Positions 20,101-27,999 of a DNA stretch of 64,000 bases are shown here, one piece after another. The stretch's first letter is position 1. The number at the start of each line of letters is the position of its first letter. The notes under the pieces are model-generated. The model searched no databases. It was not told the DNA's origin and saw nothing but the letters and a program-made list of their open reading frames with translations. This stretch comes from Arthrobacter alpinus (GTDB taxonomy: Bacteria > Actinomycetota > Actinomycetes > Actinomycetales > Micrococcaceae), in the NCBI RefSeq assembly GCF_001445575.1, contig NZ_CP013200.1, forward strand, positions 4,216,001 through 4,280,000, given 5' to 3'. The position numbers were made by a program, and so were the translations under genes.

Positions 20101-20282
20101 TCAATGGCCCGCGCGACGACGCCGGCGGCGACCACCGATTTTCCAAGCCCGGTTTCATCGGCCACGAGAAAGCGGTTCGTCGTTCCGTCCCCTGCATAGA
20201 AGCGTTTGAATACGTGGTTCACGGTGCGCTTCTGGAAAGGCTTGAGTCCGGCGAGTGTCGCCTTGGCACTGAATATCGTCAT
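17139..20282 (-). CDS. Large SNF2/DEAD-like helicase of a putative defence operon
   Basis: A 1047-residue protein from the ATG at 20282, which overlaps the PLD stop as ATGA. Superfamily 2 motifs are visible in order: the Q-like start LAGLKPFQKRTVNHVF, Walker A ADETGLGKSVVA (residues 41-51), a DEAD-box variant ILDEFQRF (about 271-278), motif III LLLSATPYK (311-318), and motifs V/VI STSVGQEGIDFHWW and FEQREGRVHRYMG near residue 925. About 600 residues lie between the lobes, an unusually long insert. It probably translocates on DNA and hands it to the PLD or GIY-YIG nuclease encoded upstream. Similar helicase-PLD pairing is seen in several phage-defence systems; the exact type is unknown. Confidence 0.85.
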   Translation of the reverse strand: MTIFSAKATLAGLKPFQKRTVNHVFKRFYAGDGTTNRFLVADETGLGKSVVAAGVVARAIEHLERVDGVDRIDVVYMCSNADLAKQNIDRVNVTRQTDVIESGRLTLLPLELKRLNAAPGENTGKGVNFISLTPGTSFSEGQRLGNVEERAVLFLMLEALLGERENPKDPKRFPSEVEEKVVELLRGNAGVPGFMYEINKFRQRHPEGFATHVREDFRKQTTDRGLMRRFKKVLRSDEHTDRLREGMPDLIREYRTVLAEVGLKCLEPDIIILDEFQRFQDLLHGPKNDAEASNAAELARQFLNFDGAKILLLSATPYKAHTSGADDGGEDHASEFTELLGFLSQDDPEWIGKLQRLLDRRRHQLAGIESGDNAVSLERHLKQYMCRTERPQLGDDDMLRVHQMTPNDVRPADLRSLAALTRLSKAAGAGNPIEYWKSVPYFANFLGDYQLGRTIDGWASENNDVRMHLPSLKTIDRDRYRRYEPLEGDNAKYRAVERHVLGGGLWRLLWMPPSCPYTQPSGPFADVGTSATKQVLFSAWNATPNAVSTLLSYEAERLIMTASEGEVENSAEARARFAPRLVWRMRDGEPLAMSAMALFTPHADLAGLTDPLRLSAQADDGVSASSEQLRQTAELVLQEHKFARGSSDERGVWAAYFGLGNPLPRPWMHDPAAAREGIASVAERGMSGATLSTEGETEETNFMSHVARMLETAVSGRGIWREGVGELALNSPANCVYRALGRILPASFDAEAHWQAALHAAEGLRTLFNRPEATELLVQLYPGLRYWQAILRYCADGNLQAVLDEYVFQLRSQQPSGSVSGDQLMDIADAMRRALSLTSATLWAKDPSEDDRGLAMGTRFAVRYGGGRTEDGGSLRMPDVRAAFNSPFWPFVLTSTSVGQEGIDFHWWSHSVIHWNVPTNPVDFEQREGRVHRYMGHAVRKNVAAAHWDEVRSEGARNPWAALFKRADAAAASRPQAVRDFAPYWVHPGEHRIERRLLDHPLSRDVPRTQRMLSGLAGYRLALGQARQDDLLETLRNPDMKPLDLSP

Positions 20283-22156
20283 GGCTTCCCCCCTTCGGCA
20301 GCCATGGCAGCGACGGCGACGTCCCACAGCAATCGCACTTCTTCAATCTCGGAATCCCCTTTAGATATCCGGTACAGCCGGTCCATCACGGGGTTTAGAC
20401 CCGCGAACAGCTCCGCCGCGTCCGGGCTGCATGCTGCCGCCGCGATGGCCTCGAATAGTCCAGCGAACGACCCGCCCGCGCCGATACTCCCGAATGCTCC
20501 TGCAAACATTCCGCCTCCCGATGGCGTCTGGTCCTCCGGGGTCAGGAACAGTAAAAGGAATTCGCGCAGCTTCTCCACGGTGTCCAGCTGGCTGGCGATG
20601 ACGGAATCGATCCGTCCTTCCACGTCAGTGCTCAGCACTCCTTGGGCCACAGTCGAGCGCACCATCCCGCTTGCGCTGTCACGCAATTCGATCAGCACGT
20701 ACGGTGTGACCATGGCCAAGTGCAGACCCTCAAATACGTGGCGCTGACTGCTCAAGTCTCTCTGCACTTCGAAAAGTCGCGAAGGCAGAGTCAGTAAACC
20801 CAACCGAGCCGTCATATTTGAAGGCGGCGAATACGAGTGCTCCAGCACGACGTCGTAATCGGCACCTTGAGCGGACTGCGCCGCATCCAGTGAGTAGTTC
20901 AGAGCTGCTGCCGCGATCAGCGCATTTTGAAGCCGCCACTCGGCTTCCTCCGACGGTTCTCGCTCGGACCCACCGCTGCCATTGAACTCGGAGAATGGCA
21001 GCGCTTTGAGCGACTCAACGATCTTCTCCGTGCCGATCCGGTTCTTGGGGCCCGTGAGTTCCAGAGAAAATTCGATGTTTCGCCCAAATGCAGCCCTTGT
21101 GGAGTTGGTCGAGCCGAGCAGAACGTGAGTGGTGTGGTCGTAATCCGTGAACACGGCTTTTGCATGCAGGCCGCGGAGGTCCTCGGCCGCGGGAGCGATT
21201 TCGCTATCCGGCTCTTCGTCGGGGGCAAGACCAAAGTCATCGACAGCTTTGAATGCCATCACCGGGTTCCCCACGGTCTCCGGGGTCAGCCGGTCAAGCT
21301 CATTGTCACGCCCGTAGACGCGTAGCGATCTGGCTCCGGAGCTTGCCAGGATGCCGAGCGTTGCGTCATCGACGAATGGAGATATCAGCAGCCGATTCCC
21401 ACCGAAATTGCTCCGCTCGCCTGTCAAACCATTAAGTCCGACGGCGGATGCCGGGTCCTGCAACAATCCCACCAAGGAGTTGGCCGGGTATCGCTGCTCT
21501 GTGCCGAGCGGCCGGAACGCAAGGGTTTTGATATCTTGCGGCAGCTCCCAACGCACTGCCGATGCCCTTCGCGCCAGTCCTCGAATCGTCTCCAGACGGG
21601 ACGCTGGCAGAGGAACGGTACTGAGCCGCGGCAGCTCGTCCACGAAACGCGATAAAGGCGCGTTGTCGATGTCTGCAGAAAAATCATCTTCCGCGTCATC
21701 CATTTCGGGCGGTCGGCCGTCGATTCGAACCAGTAAATCCCAGGTGGCATCGGGTGTGAGGTTGCGACTGCTGCACAGGAATCGATACCTGTAGTCGCCG
21801 TCGCACTCGTATTCAAGAAGCCATACCTTGGGATGGAATAGTCCGCCTGCCAGAGGCGCCTTGACCTGGTGGATGATCGGTTCGAGCACGGCAAGTAAGT
21901 CGTTGGCGTGACGTGGCACGCGGATAAGGCCTGCTTGGCAAAAGATGTCGATGCGGTCCGACACCTTCTTCACTGCATTGAGTAGTGCGACGGCGTTGCT
22001 GGGGTCTTCGCCGGAACCCCGAACGAAGCTAAGTGGGACGGCGAGCGCACTGATCATGTCTAGGGTGAATGTGGTGCCGACGGCGTGGCTGAGTCGGTAG
22101 CCTGCTGGCGGACGCAGTTGTTCGGTGAGTGCTTCACGAGCGCCGGGATCAAGCAC
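20279..22156 (-). CDS. Phospholipase D-like nuclease of a putative defence operon
   Basis: A 625-residue protein with two PLD-type half-sites: GLFHPKVWLLEY with LCSSRNLTPDATWD (about residues 106-141), and GLHAKAVFTDYDHTTHVLLG with STNSTRAAFGRNIEFSLEL (about 328-370). Each has HxK and an Asn, as in PLD-superfamily nucleases such as DrmC and BfiI. GTG at 22156 overlaps the DUF6361 stop by 8 bp and its own stop overlaps the helicase start (ATGA), so three proteins are made in step. Lipid hydrolysis is unlikely given the helicase partner; DNA cleavage is the inferred role. Confidence 0.83.
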   Translation of the reverse strand: MLDPGAREALTEQLRPPAGYRLSHAVGTTFTLDMISALAVPLSFVRGSGEDPSNAVALLNAVKKVSDRIDIFCQAGLIRVPRHANDLLAVLEPIIHQVKAPLAGGLFHPKVWLLEYECDGDYRYRFLCSSRNLTPDATWDLLVRIDGRPPEMDDAEDDFSADIDNAPLSRFVDELPRLSTVPLPASRLETIRGLARRASAVRWELPQDIKTLAFRPLGTEQRYPANSLVGLLQDPASAVGLNGLTGERSNFGGNRLLISPFVDDATLGILASSGARSLRVYGRDNELDRLTPETVGNPVMAFKAVDDFGLAPDEEPDSEIAPAAEDLRGLHAKAVFTDYDHTTHVLLGSTNSTRAAFGRNIEFSLELTGPKNRIGTEKIVESLKALPFSEFNGSGGSEREPSEEAEWRLQNALIAAAALNYSLDAAQSAQGADYDVVLEHSYSPPSNMTARLGLLTLPSRLFEVQRDLSSQRHVFEGLHLAMVTPYVLIELRDSASGMVRSTVAQGVLSTDVEGRIDSVIASQLDTVEKLREFLLLFLTPEDQTPSGGGMFAGAFGSIGAGGSFAGLFEAIAAAACSPDAAELFAGLNPVMDRLYRISKGDSEIEEVRLLWDVAVAAMAAEGGKP

Positions 22157-23330
22157 GGGTCAAACCTTCCTTTAGATCAACAATCATGTTGCGAACCTGA
22201 ATCCAGCGAAACGTTTGTGGACTGATGCGTTCGGGCGATGTCCAAGCCCGGAGTCGTCGCTCGTTGACGAAACGTGAGTTGGCGCCTTTCGCCCGTTTCT
22301 CACGCTCTCGGACCATTCGGTGCAGAGCCTCGTTTGTCACAGGGTCATCTCCCGAGCGCAATTCGTCGATGGATCCGACCAGGAACGCGATGCTGCGGGG
22401 TTGTATCCGCGGGTTCACCGCCCTGGCGTGAGAGATAAATTCTTGGACATCCCAGTCGCGGAGCAATCGCTGGTAGTTTTCGTCTTCACGCCATTTCGCA
22501 AGAGTCTCGGCGTCGGTCTCTTCGGGTTCCTCGCCGAACCGGCGTCGAGCTTCAGCAGTAACACAGTAGGCGTAGACGGCATCGAGCCCGTGCTGTAGCG
22601 CGGAATAGGCCTCCGCGTGTTTGAGCCAAACCGCAGCTTCGCCGGTCGCGGCTTGGGCAGCCGGATCCGCCCATGGCACATTACTTGTCTTGAGAATTCG
22701 TTGAGGTTTAGCTACAAGCTGTGCGATCAGCGTCCCTGGGACAGCGGAGAGGACTCGGTCGCGGATCCATTCGGCCTCGCCATGGCTGAGCGCAATGCCT
22801 CGGTCTGCTGTAGTCGGGAAACCAATGGGAGCTGGCGGCAGTCCCGGATGCCAGACAGGTTCCTGTGGCAGCCCGTCACGTATGGCCGCGGCCGCATCGA
22901 GCATCGCGTCGCCGATAGCATTGCGCTCTACATCGTTGCGGACAATCCCCCATGACCGCAACGCCGACCAGTAAGCTGCCGAGGGCAGCTGGGCGACTCT
23001 GTCCCCGGCAGAACGGCCAATAAACCGCTCGACGTTGAGCTCTTGAAATCGTCGAATGAGTCGGCGTTCAGCCTGCTCGGCCGATAATTTTAGCTGATCG
23101 GCGCCCTTCATTCCACTGGCGGACTGGAAGCACCAAGGAATCAAGAGTAGATAGCGGGCCGCGACATGCAGGACCGATGTTCCGGGGAAAAGTGAGTTGC
23201 TGATCGTGTCACGGAACTGACCGAGAGCCAGATCATCGACGCTTTCAGGCATTTCAAACAGGCGGACGAGTTCGCGCATGCGATTCGTCTCCGCGGAGCT
23301 GGCGTCGAGCCAGGAAATCAAGGAAGCCAT
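22149..23330 (-). CDS. DUF6361 family protein
   Basis: A 393-residue protein starting MASLISWLDASSAE at 23330; the frame is open to 23396, but the family begins at this point and GAGGGTGGG lies just upstream. DUF6361 proteins start with an SWLD-like motif followed by an Arg-rich helix, and carry FPGTSVLHVAARYLLLIPW, seen here at about residues 50-70. Biochemical function is unknown. It is found beside helicase and PLD genes, which suggests a structural or sensing subunit. It is 16 bp after the GIY-YIG gene and overlaps the PLD gene. Confidence 0.8.
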   Translation of the reverse strand: MASLISWLDASSAETNRMRELVRLFEMPESVDDLALGQFRDTISNSLFPGTSVLHVAARYLLLIPWCFQSASGMKGADQLKLSAEQAERRLIRRFQELNVERFIGRSAGDRVAQLPSAAYWSALRSWGIVRNDVERNAIGDAMLDAAAAIRDGLPQEPVWHPGLPPAPIGFPTTADRGIALSHGEAEWIRDRVLSAVPGTLIAQLVAKPQRILKTSNVPWADPAAQAATGEAAVWLKHAEAYSALQHGLDAVYAYCVTAEARRRFGEEPEETDAETLAKWREDENYQRLLRDWDVQEFISHARAVNPRIQPRSIAFLVGSIDELRSGDDPVTNEALHRMVREREKRAKGANSRFVNERRLRAWTSPERISPQTFRWIQVRNMIVDLKEGLTRA

Positions 23331-23346
23331 GATCTCGTACCCACCC

Positions 23347-24258
23347 TCACAAAGTTTCAGGTAACGGCGGAGCCAACTGTTCCTGCCATTGGGCAAAAGT
23401 TCGCCCGGTCTTAGAGTCGCGCCAGGTTATTCGTCCGTTCGCATTGCGGCCGGACACCACAGCGGCGGCGGCACTCGGACTGGCGAAGGCATGGTCGTCA
23501 GCAAAAACTACTACACCCTCCACAACGTTGAGAGTCCCTGATTTACGCAACCGGTCATAGAGTCGCCCGTAGTTTTGACCCGAGCCAGTCCATGAGGAAC
23601 GAGCCCTGGAACCAGCGGCCACAACGAATTCGCCGTTGATGTCTCGTCCCAGGGCAACGCCCTCTTCAGCTGGAACCTTCATCTCAAACAACGGCGAGAC
23701 ATGCTCCCCGAGGGGAGCTCCCTCAGACGTTGTCGGAATTGGCCGTCCTCTGAAAGCATCCAATCCAAGGACAGGCAATACGATCTGTGCTTGGCTGATG
23801 AAGTATTCCATATCGGAGACGTCTGCCTCGGGAAGGTTTACTGTCGGCGGCCGGTTCCCGTTCTCGAGTGCGCATCGATCCGTTGCAGCTGCCAAGGCAA
23901 TGAATCGGCTCTCAAGGTATCGGACGTGCGCCTTCGTGAGGTTGGCATCCTTACTGGTCAGAAATATCACCCGCGTCCAGAATTCTTTACCAGTGCTGGC
24001 ACTGTTGTGCTGCCGCAGTCTGATAGCTACATCATCCGCTTCGCCAACGTAGAGCAGCCTCCGGTCGGGGTCTTCCGGATTCTCGCCGAGCAAAAAGTAC
24101 ACGCCGGGCGAATTCGCCTCTCCCCGTGCGAGCAGATCGTTGAGTTCTGACCGGGATCCGGAAACGAGCCGGCCCGTCCAATTCATAATTTCCGCTGTCA
24201 AGATGCCCGTGGGCGATCCATCGACCAAGAACAGACGGACCTGCTTGCCAGTTGCCAA
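23347..24258 (-). CDS. GIY-YIG nuclease with C-terminal DUF4357 domain
   Basis: A 303-residue protein beginning TTG at 24258 behind an AAGGGAGA ribosome site. A GIY-YIG nuclease core is visible: GVYFL (residues 52-56), LLYVGEADDVAIRLRQH (68-84) and YLESRF with the metal-binding Glu near 115. The C-terminal part (about 205-300: GEFVVAAGSRARSS, FASPSAAAAVVSGRNANG, GRITWRDSKTGRTFAQW) is a DUF4357 domain, the usual partner of GIY-YIG in island proteins. It leads the operon with DUF6361, PLD and helicase. A second nuclease beside the PLD protein is odd and may act as sensor or effector. Confidence 0.85.
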   Translation of the reverse strand: MATGKQVRLFLVDGSPTGILTAEIMNWTGRLVSGSRSELNDLLARGEANSPGVYFLLGENPEDPDRRLLYVGEADDVAIRLRQHNSASTGKEFWTRVIFLTSKDANLTKAHVRYLESRFIALAAATDRCALENGNRPPTVNLPEADVSDMEYFISQAQIVLPVLGLDAFRGRPIPTTSEGAPLGEHVSPLFEMKVPAEEGVALGRDINGEFVVAAGSRARSSWTGSGQNYGRLYDRLRKSGTLNVVEGVVVFADDHAFASPSAAAAVVSGRNANGRITWRDSKTGRTFAQWQEQLAPPLPETL

Positions 24259-24539
24259 AATTCTCCCTTGAGGTAATCCAAAACTTATCTACTGGTTGTA
24301 TCACCGGGCACCGACAAATCACTTTTCCTCACCAGCCGCTAACCATTTGTGTCAATATCACTATTCATTTGCAATCGCCAGACGAGGAAAATAAACCAAC
24401 TATGGCACGACTCCACAAGCCTTGAAAAGGCGCACATGCGGTCGTATCCACCGAACGTGCCGGTAGCTACGAGATCATTGGCGGCAGGATTAACCGGTAC
24501 TTTAAACCACTGAGGAATTCCACGTAATACACGCCTCGA

Positions 24540-25877
24540 TCAGCCCTCTTCTTCAGGCTTCTCAGCGTCCCCGACCCTACGAAGCAAACGCTCGGCAATC
24601 CCGATCGAGACTTTGTCACTCATCGTTCGCGCCCGCCCTAGTGCTTCACTTCCAAATCGCTTCGTTGCTTCGACTCCGTCTCCCCCTGTTTCACGCACCT
24701 TGTCTGTCGTCGTCCTAGCGAGGCTCAAAGCATCGCCGCTGAACCGCTTGGTCGCATCCACTCCGTCAGTCCCCGTTTCGATGACCTTGTCCCGAGCATC
24801 TACGACAGCTTCCACCCAGCGTTTTGCCTCGACTGTTTGCCGGCCATCTTCAATTCCAAGACACCTGTGGAACTCGCCGACTGAAGCCTCGACCTGGTTA
24901 CTGGAATGGACCACAGTACGTGCCGTTGTTGGGTGCAGAAGGACTTTCGTATTTGCCAACCCTGCGGCAGCATTCATCCTTTCGATCAGCTTCTCGGTGC
25001 TCCGAGTGATTTGATCGAGTCGGTTCTGCCGGGCCACACGAAGAGCACGACGATGGTTATCTAGCTCCTCGGGAGAAGCATCGAGTACACGGTCTAGTTC
25101 AAGCACAGCTAGCGAGTCGTAAAGTTGGAAGCAACGGGCAAGTACGGCAATCCACTCACGAACCTTTGGTTCAGTTTCTTGGGCCGCCTTGGCGAGATCC
25201 CCCATTTTGGACTTGCGCTCCATTTTTTCTGCCAGTGCATCCATCTGTCGCAGCGCGTACATTTGAGTGCTTGCGACCGTCAGCGAGGATGCCTGTACTT
25301 TTGACCAGGTGACCTCTGAAACCCGCCCAACAGTGTCTCGTGTTGTAATAGCGTCGTCGACTACGAGCCCCACTCCGATCATGTCGGCCAAGACGGCGTC
25401 CTTCTGGGCGCGAAGTATATCGTCGACTTTCTCGTCGATGACTGCCAAATAGTCAGTGATCTCGTCCATGGACTGCTGCATCGCAGCCTGCGACATGATC
25501 CCAGCAACGCCAGTGAGTACCGCAGGGTTGGTCAGAAACTGAGCCGGGGTTCTAGTTATTTCGAGGAGTCCGGAGATCTTTCCATTTTTCATGAGGACGG
25601 CACGGCGAACGCCCGACTCTGAACCTTTCATGAGCTGATTGACCTTGAGGGCTTTTGCCGATTTCTCGGTTAGCTTCACCCATCGGCCAGCGTTCGCAGC
25701 CATTTCGGCTCCGGCCTGCGCCGCTCCAGCACCGGCACCGAAAGTCGATCCAAGTCGCTGCAGCCCAAGGTCTTTCGATGGCAGGCCTTCAGAGGCCAGA
25801 AAGCGCTCAATAGCTGACGGATCCCCGATGAGCGCTATACCGTTTTCGTCGTCGAACAGTTCGATCTCGTCGTCCAT
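24540..25877 (-). CDS. Unknown protein with 29-residue C-terminal tandem repeats
   Basis: A 445-residue protein behind a good AGGAGAC ribosome site. I recognise no family. The N-terminal part has a Gly/Ala-rich stretch (FGAGAGAAQAGAEMAAN), then FLTNPAVLTGVAGIMSQAAMQQSM, possibly an amphipathic or membrane-inserting helix, followed by long helices and likely coiled coil. Two exact-period units follow at residues 363-391 and 392-420, each starting DKV and sharing ETG, DGV and ATKRF, with a third DKV after them. The gene stands alone between the nuclease-helicase operon and a divergent oxygenase gene. Lone proteins like this in islands are often toxins or abortive-infection factors, but nothing here proves it. 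Confidence 0.7.
   Translation of the reverse strand: MDDEIELFDDENGIALIGDPSAIERFLASEGLPSKDLGLQRLGSTFGAGAGAAQAGAEMAANAGRWVKLTEKSAKALKVNQLMKGSESGVRRAVLMKNGKISGLLEITRTPAQFLTNPAVLTGVAGIMSQAAMQQSMDEITDYLAVIDEKVDDILRAQKDAVLADMIGVGLVVDDAITTRDTVGRVSEVTWSKVQASSLTVASTQMYALRQMDALAEKMERKSKMGDLAKAAQETEPKVREWIAVLARCFQLYDSLAVLELDRVLDASPEELDNHRRALRVARQNRLDQITRSTEKLIERMNAAAGLANTKVLLHPTTARTVVHSSNQVEASVGEFHRCLGIEDGRQTVEAKRWVEAVVDARDKVIETGTDGVDATKRFSGDALSLARTTTDKVRETGGDGVEATKRFGSEALGRARTMSDKVSIGIAERLLRRVGDAEKPEEEG
24618..24791 (-). repeat. Two 87-bp coding tandem units
   Basis: Units 24705-24791 and 24618-24704 encode two 29-residue copies (DKVxETGxDGVxATKRF, then AL and AR at fixed places). A third partial unit begins DKV at once after them. 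Confidence 0.75.
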
Positions 25878-26291
25878 GACAGTCTCCTAAAAACGGAGGG
25901 GAAAGCCCCCAAAGCGGCTGGAATAGCTTCCAGACGGCGCGCTCCACAGCACCACTAATAGCTTATGCCAAGCACGCTGCGTTTCGTTCGTCTGTCGAAT
26001 TGCGACAGACGCCGAGAGTCTACCTAGCGTCGATTCCGCCTTGTTCTTGTTGGCAATTTGCAACCAATTCCAGCGAGGTCCGGTGATCCACCGGGCGACG
26101 ATTTCGAGGATTCATTTAATCACGAGGCTGAATGCTTTCTCGCGAAATTGTGGCGGCGCGAACCAGTAAGAACTATCATCCAGCCACGCCCCTGGCTGCC
26201 CAACATTATCCGTTCTACTATGGATTGATTCGGCCATTCAGCCGCCAATGGCAATCTCAGAATTTTCGGAGGGCAGTGATGGGGTTTTCTA
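25878..26291. other. Divergent intergenic region
   Basis: About 410 bp between the repeat protein (minus) and the oxygenase (plus). It must hold both promoters, but I can name no clear -35/-10 pair. GGAGGGCAGTG precedes an ATG at 26279 in a frame that stops after nine codons. Confidence 0.5.
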
Positions 26292-27185
26292 TTGCATCTT
26301 CACGCTAGCCTTGCCGAATCCACTCATAGCCAGGCCATCGCGGCCCCAGAAGATTGGGAGGCCACCTACCGCCAAATGGTCATCTACGACCTCGCTGCGG
26401 ACATCGAGCTCGGCTTCTTCCTGGCCTACTACCGCAACTTCGCCATCCCCAGCATCGCCTCCTCCCTGCTCCAAAATGGCGAAATCACTGCCCGTCCCAT
26501 GAAACGCTCCTATGACACCGCCATCGTCACCTACGAGCTCATCGCTAGCGGCCTGAACAGCGACCGTGGCCGCCACATGATCCGTCTCCTCAATCACGTC
26601 CACCGTCAAGTCCCCGGCAGCCAAGACGACTTCCTCTACGTCCTACTCACCCTGCTCGTCGTCCCCATCCGCTGGGCCCGCGCACACGCCTGGCGACCCC
26701 CAACCATCGCAGAGGAGGCCGCGGCCACCCGGTTCTACCAGCAGCTCGGCGCCCGGATGAACATCACCGCTATCCCCGCAACGCTCACCGAGGCCGAGCA
26801 GTACTTCGACAGCTACGAGCGCCAGAACATCGCTTACTCCGCCGCTGGCGCCGAGCTGATGGCCAGCACAGTTCAAGTGCTGAAATCCAGACTCCCCGCC
26901 CCCGCCCGACCATTCACTAGATTCATGCTCTCCTCCATGTTCGACGACGTCCACCTCGCCGAGGCCCTCGGTCTCCCTCGCGCAACCTACCCGGCAAAGA
27001 CCGCTTTGGCCGCCGTGATGCATGCCCGGAATGCAATTCACCGGCGTCGTCCGATGAGCATAAGTCCGCATTTCGTCCCGGGTGAGGAAGGGTCCAGCGT
27101 CTATCCCAACGGCTATCTTCTCGATGAAATCGGTCCGGAAAACATCATGACGCATGGACGCCAGGCGAACCGCGAGCCATCGTGA
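26292..27185 (+). CDS. MpaB-type oxygenase-like protein (DUF2236 family)
   Basis: A 297-residue helical protein with family blocks WEATYRQMVIYDLAADIELG, FFLAYYRNFAIPSIA, DDFLYVLLTLLVVPIRWA and ARPFTRFMLSSMFDDVHLAE, then ALGLP. These mark the MpaB / rubber-oxygenase (Lcp-like) family, whose studied members use a heme with His ligands; activity for this clade is not known to me. Only a TTG at 26292 begins the frame. A better ribosome site and ATG (26279) lie in another frame, so the gene may have a one-base change at its front. It is followed by an M78-like peptidase gene and a MAB_1171c-like membrane protein, a combination I recall from other actinobacteria. Confidence 0.8.
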   Translation: MHLHASLAESTHSQAIAAPEDWEATYRQMVIYDLAADIELGFFLAYYRNFAIPSIASSLLQNGEITARPMKRSYDTAIVTYELIASGLNSDRGRHMIRLLNHVHRQVPGSQDDFLYVLLTLLVVPIRWARAHAWRPPTIAEEAAATRFYQQLGARMNITAIPATLTEAEQYFDSYERQNIAYSAAGAELMASTVQVLKSRLPAPARPFTRFMLSSMFDDVHLAEALGLPRATYPAKTALAAVMHARNAIHRRRPMSISPHFVPGEEGSSVYPNGYLLDEIGPENIMTHGRQANREPS

Positions 27186-27522
27186 CTCCCGCCGAGCCCA
27201 AAGCGTACTGCAAGGCCGTCCGCGGCTGGAGATTCTCGGTCCATCGACAGCATCCGCCCGCCGAAGAGCCCGCGCGTCGGCATTGTGCGGAAGCGCACAG
27301 CGCAAACCCTGCCGCTAATAATCACAAGAGATCCAACAACTTTCCACCCGCACCTGTTCAGCCGCAACCGGCGGATCTAGCATGGATTACACGGCGATGC
27401 TCCTCAATCGCTGAGCAAAGTCGATGGGTTCCGCACATGTTCGTCCGACAGCGTCATCCCCGCAGGATTCCCTGCTCCAACCCGGGACGGCCCTTCGTTG
27501 CGTGGCCCACAAAGGCCCGTCC
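27186..27522 (+). other. Gap between oxygenase and peptidase genes
   Basis: About 340 bp with no supported gene. The peptidase frame is open from 27424, but the part before 27523 is not family-like. No terminator was seen, so read-through from the oxygenase gene is possible. Confidence 0.4.
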
Positions 27523-27999
27523 GTGAATAACCGGCAGATCCGCCGTACAGCCAAAGATGCCTACCTGCAGCTCGACTTCGGAGGGCGCCCGAACCTGGGC
27601 AGCATACAGTCTTGGCTGGAAACCGAGCGCGGGCATCCCATCATTATTTTGGAGGAGCCCGCCCTGGTGGGGACCGACCTCTGCGGCCTGCTGTATGTCT
27701 ACGTTGATCGGGATGTCATTCGCCATGGTCCTCCACGGTCGTCCTGGCACCGCCAGCAAATCATTCTGCACGAATTCGCCCACCTGATCTTGGGTCACCA
27801 GCACACCGCCACGTCCATGGAACTAACGAACCTGCCTGGTTTCCCGGAAAAGCCGTCGAAGGTACTCGGACGCGCTAGTTTTGAGGACGCGGACGAAGCG
27901 GCCACCGAGTATCTCGCGGACCTTCTTGCAGAACTAATCCGTCGGCATCTAAGTGACGAACCGGATGATGAATCCGGCTTCAACAAGGTCTTTGGGTAA
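27523..27999 (+). CDS. ImmA/IrrE-like (M78) zinc peptidase domain protein
   Basis: A 158-residue protein from GTG at 27523, with AAAGG 8 bases upstream. It has HRQQIILHEFAHLILGHQH, whose HEFAH gives the HExxH zinc site, and later DADEAATEYLADLLAELI with the acidic third ligand expected for M78 peptidases such as ImmA and IrrE, which cut repressors. The usual N-terminal XRE repressor domain is missing. Its stop overlaps the start of the MAB_1171c-like gene (TAATG), so the two are coupled. Confidence 0.8.
   Translation: MNNRQIRRTAKDAYLQLDFGGRPNLGSIQSWLETERGHPIIILEEPALVGTDLCGLLYVYVDRDVIRHGPPRSSWHRQQIILHEFAHLILGHQHTATSMELTNLPGFPEKPSKVLGRASFEDADEAATEYLADLLAELIRRHLSDEPDDESGFNKVFG

Noticed and set aside
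17139..24258. DISARM or Mokosh system
   Set aside because: No DUF1998 protein and no methyltransferase for DISARM; the helicase is a DEFQ-type SF2 enzyme without a kinase domain, unlike Mokosh.
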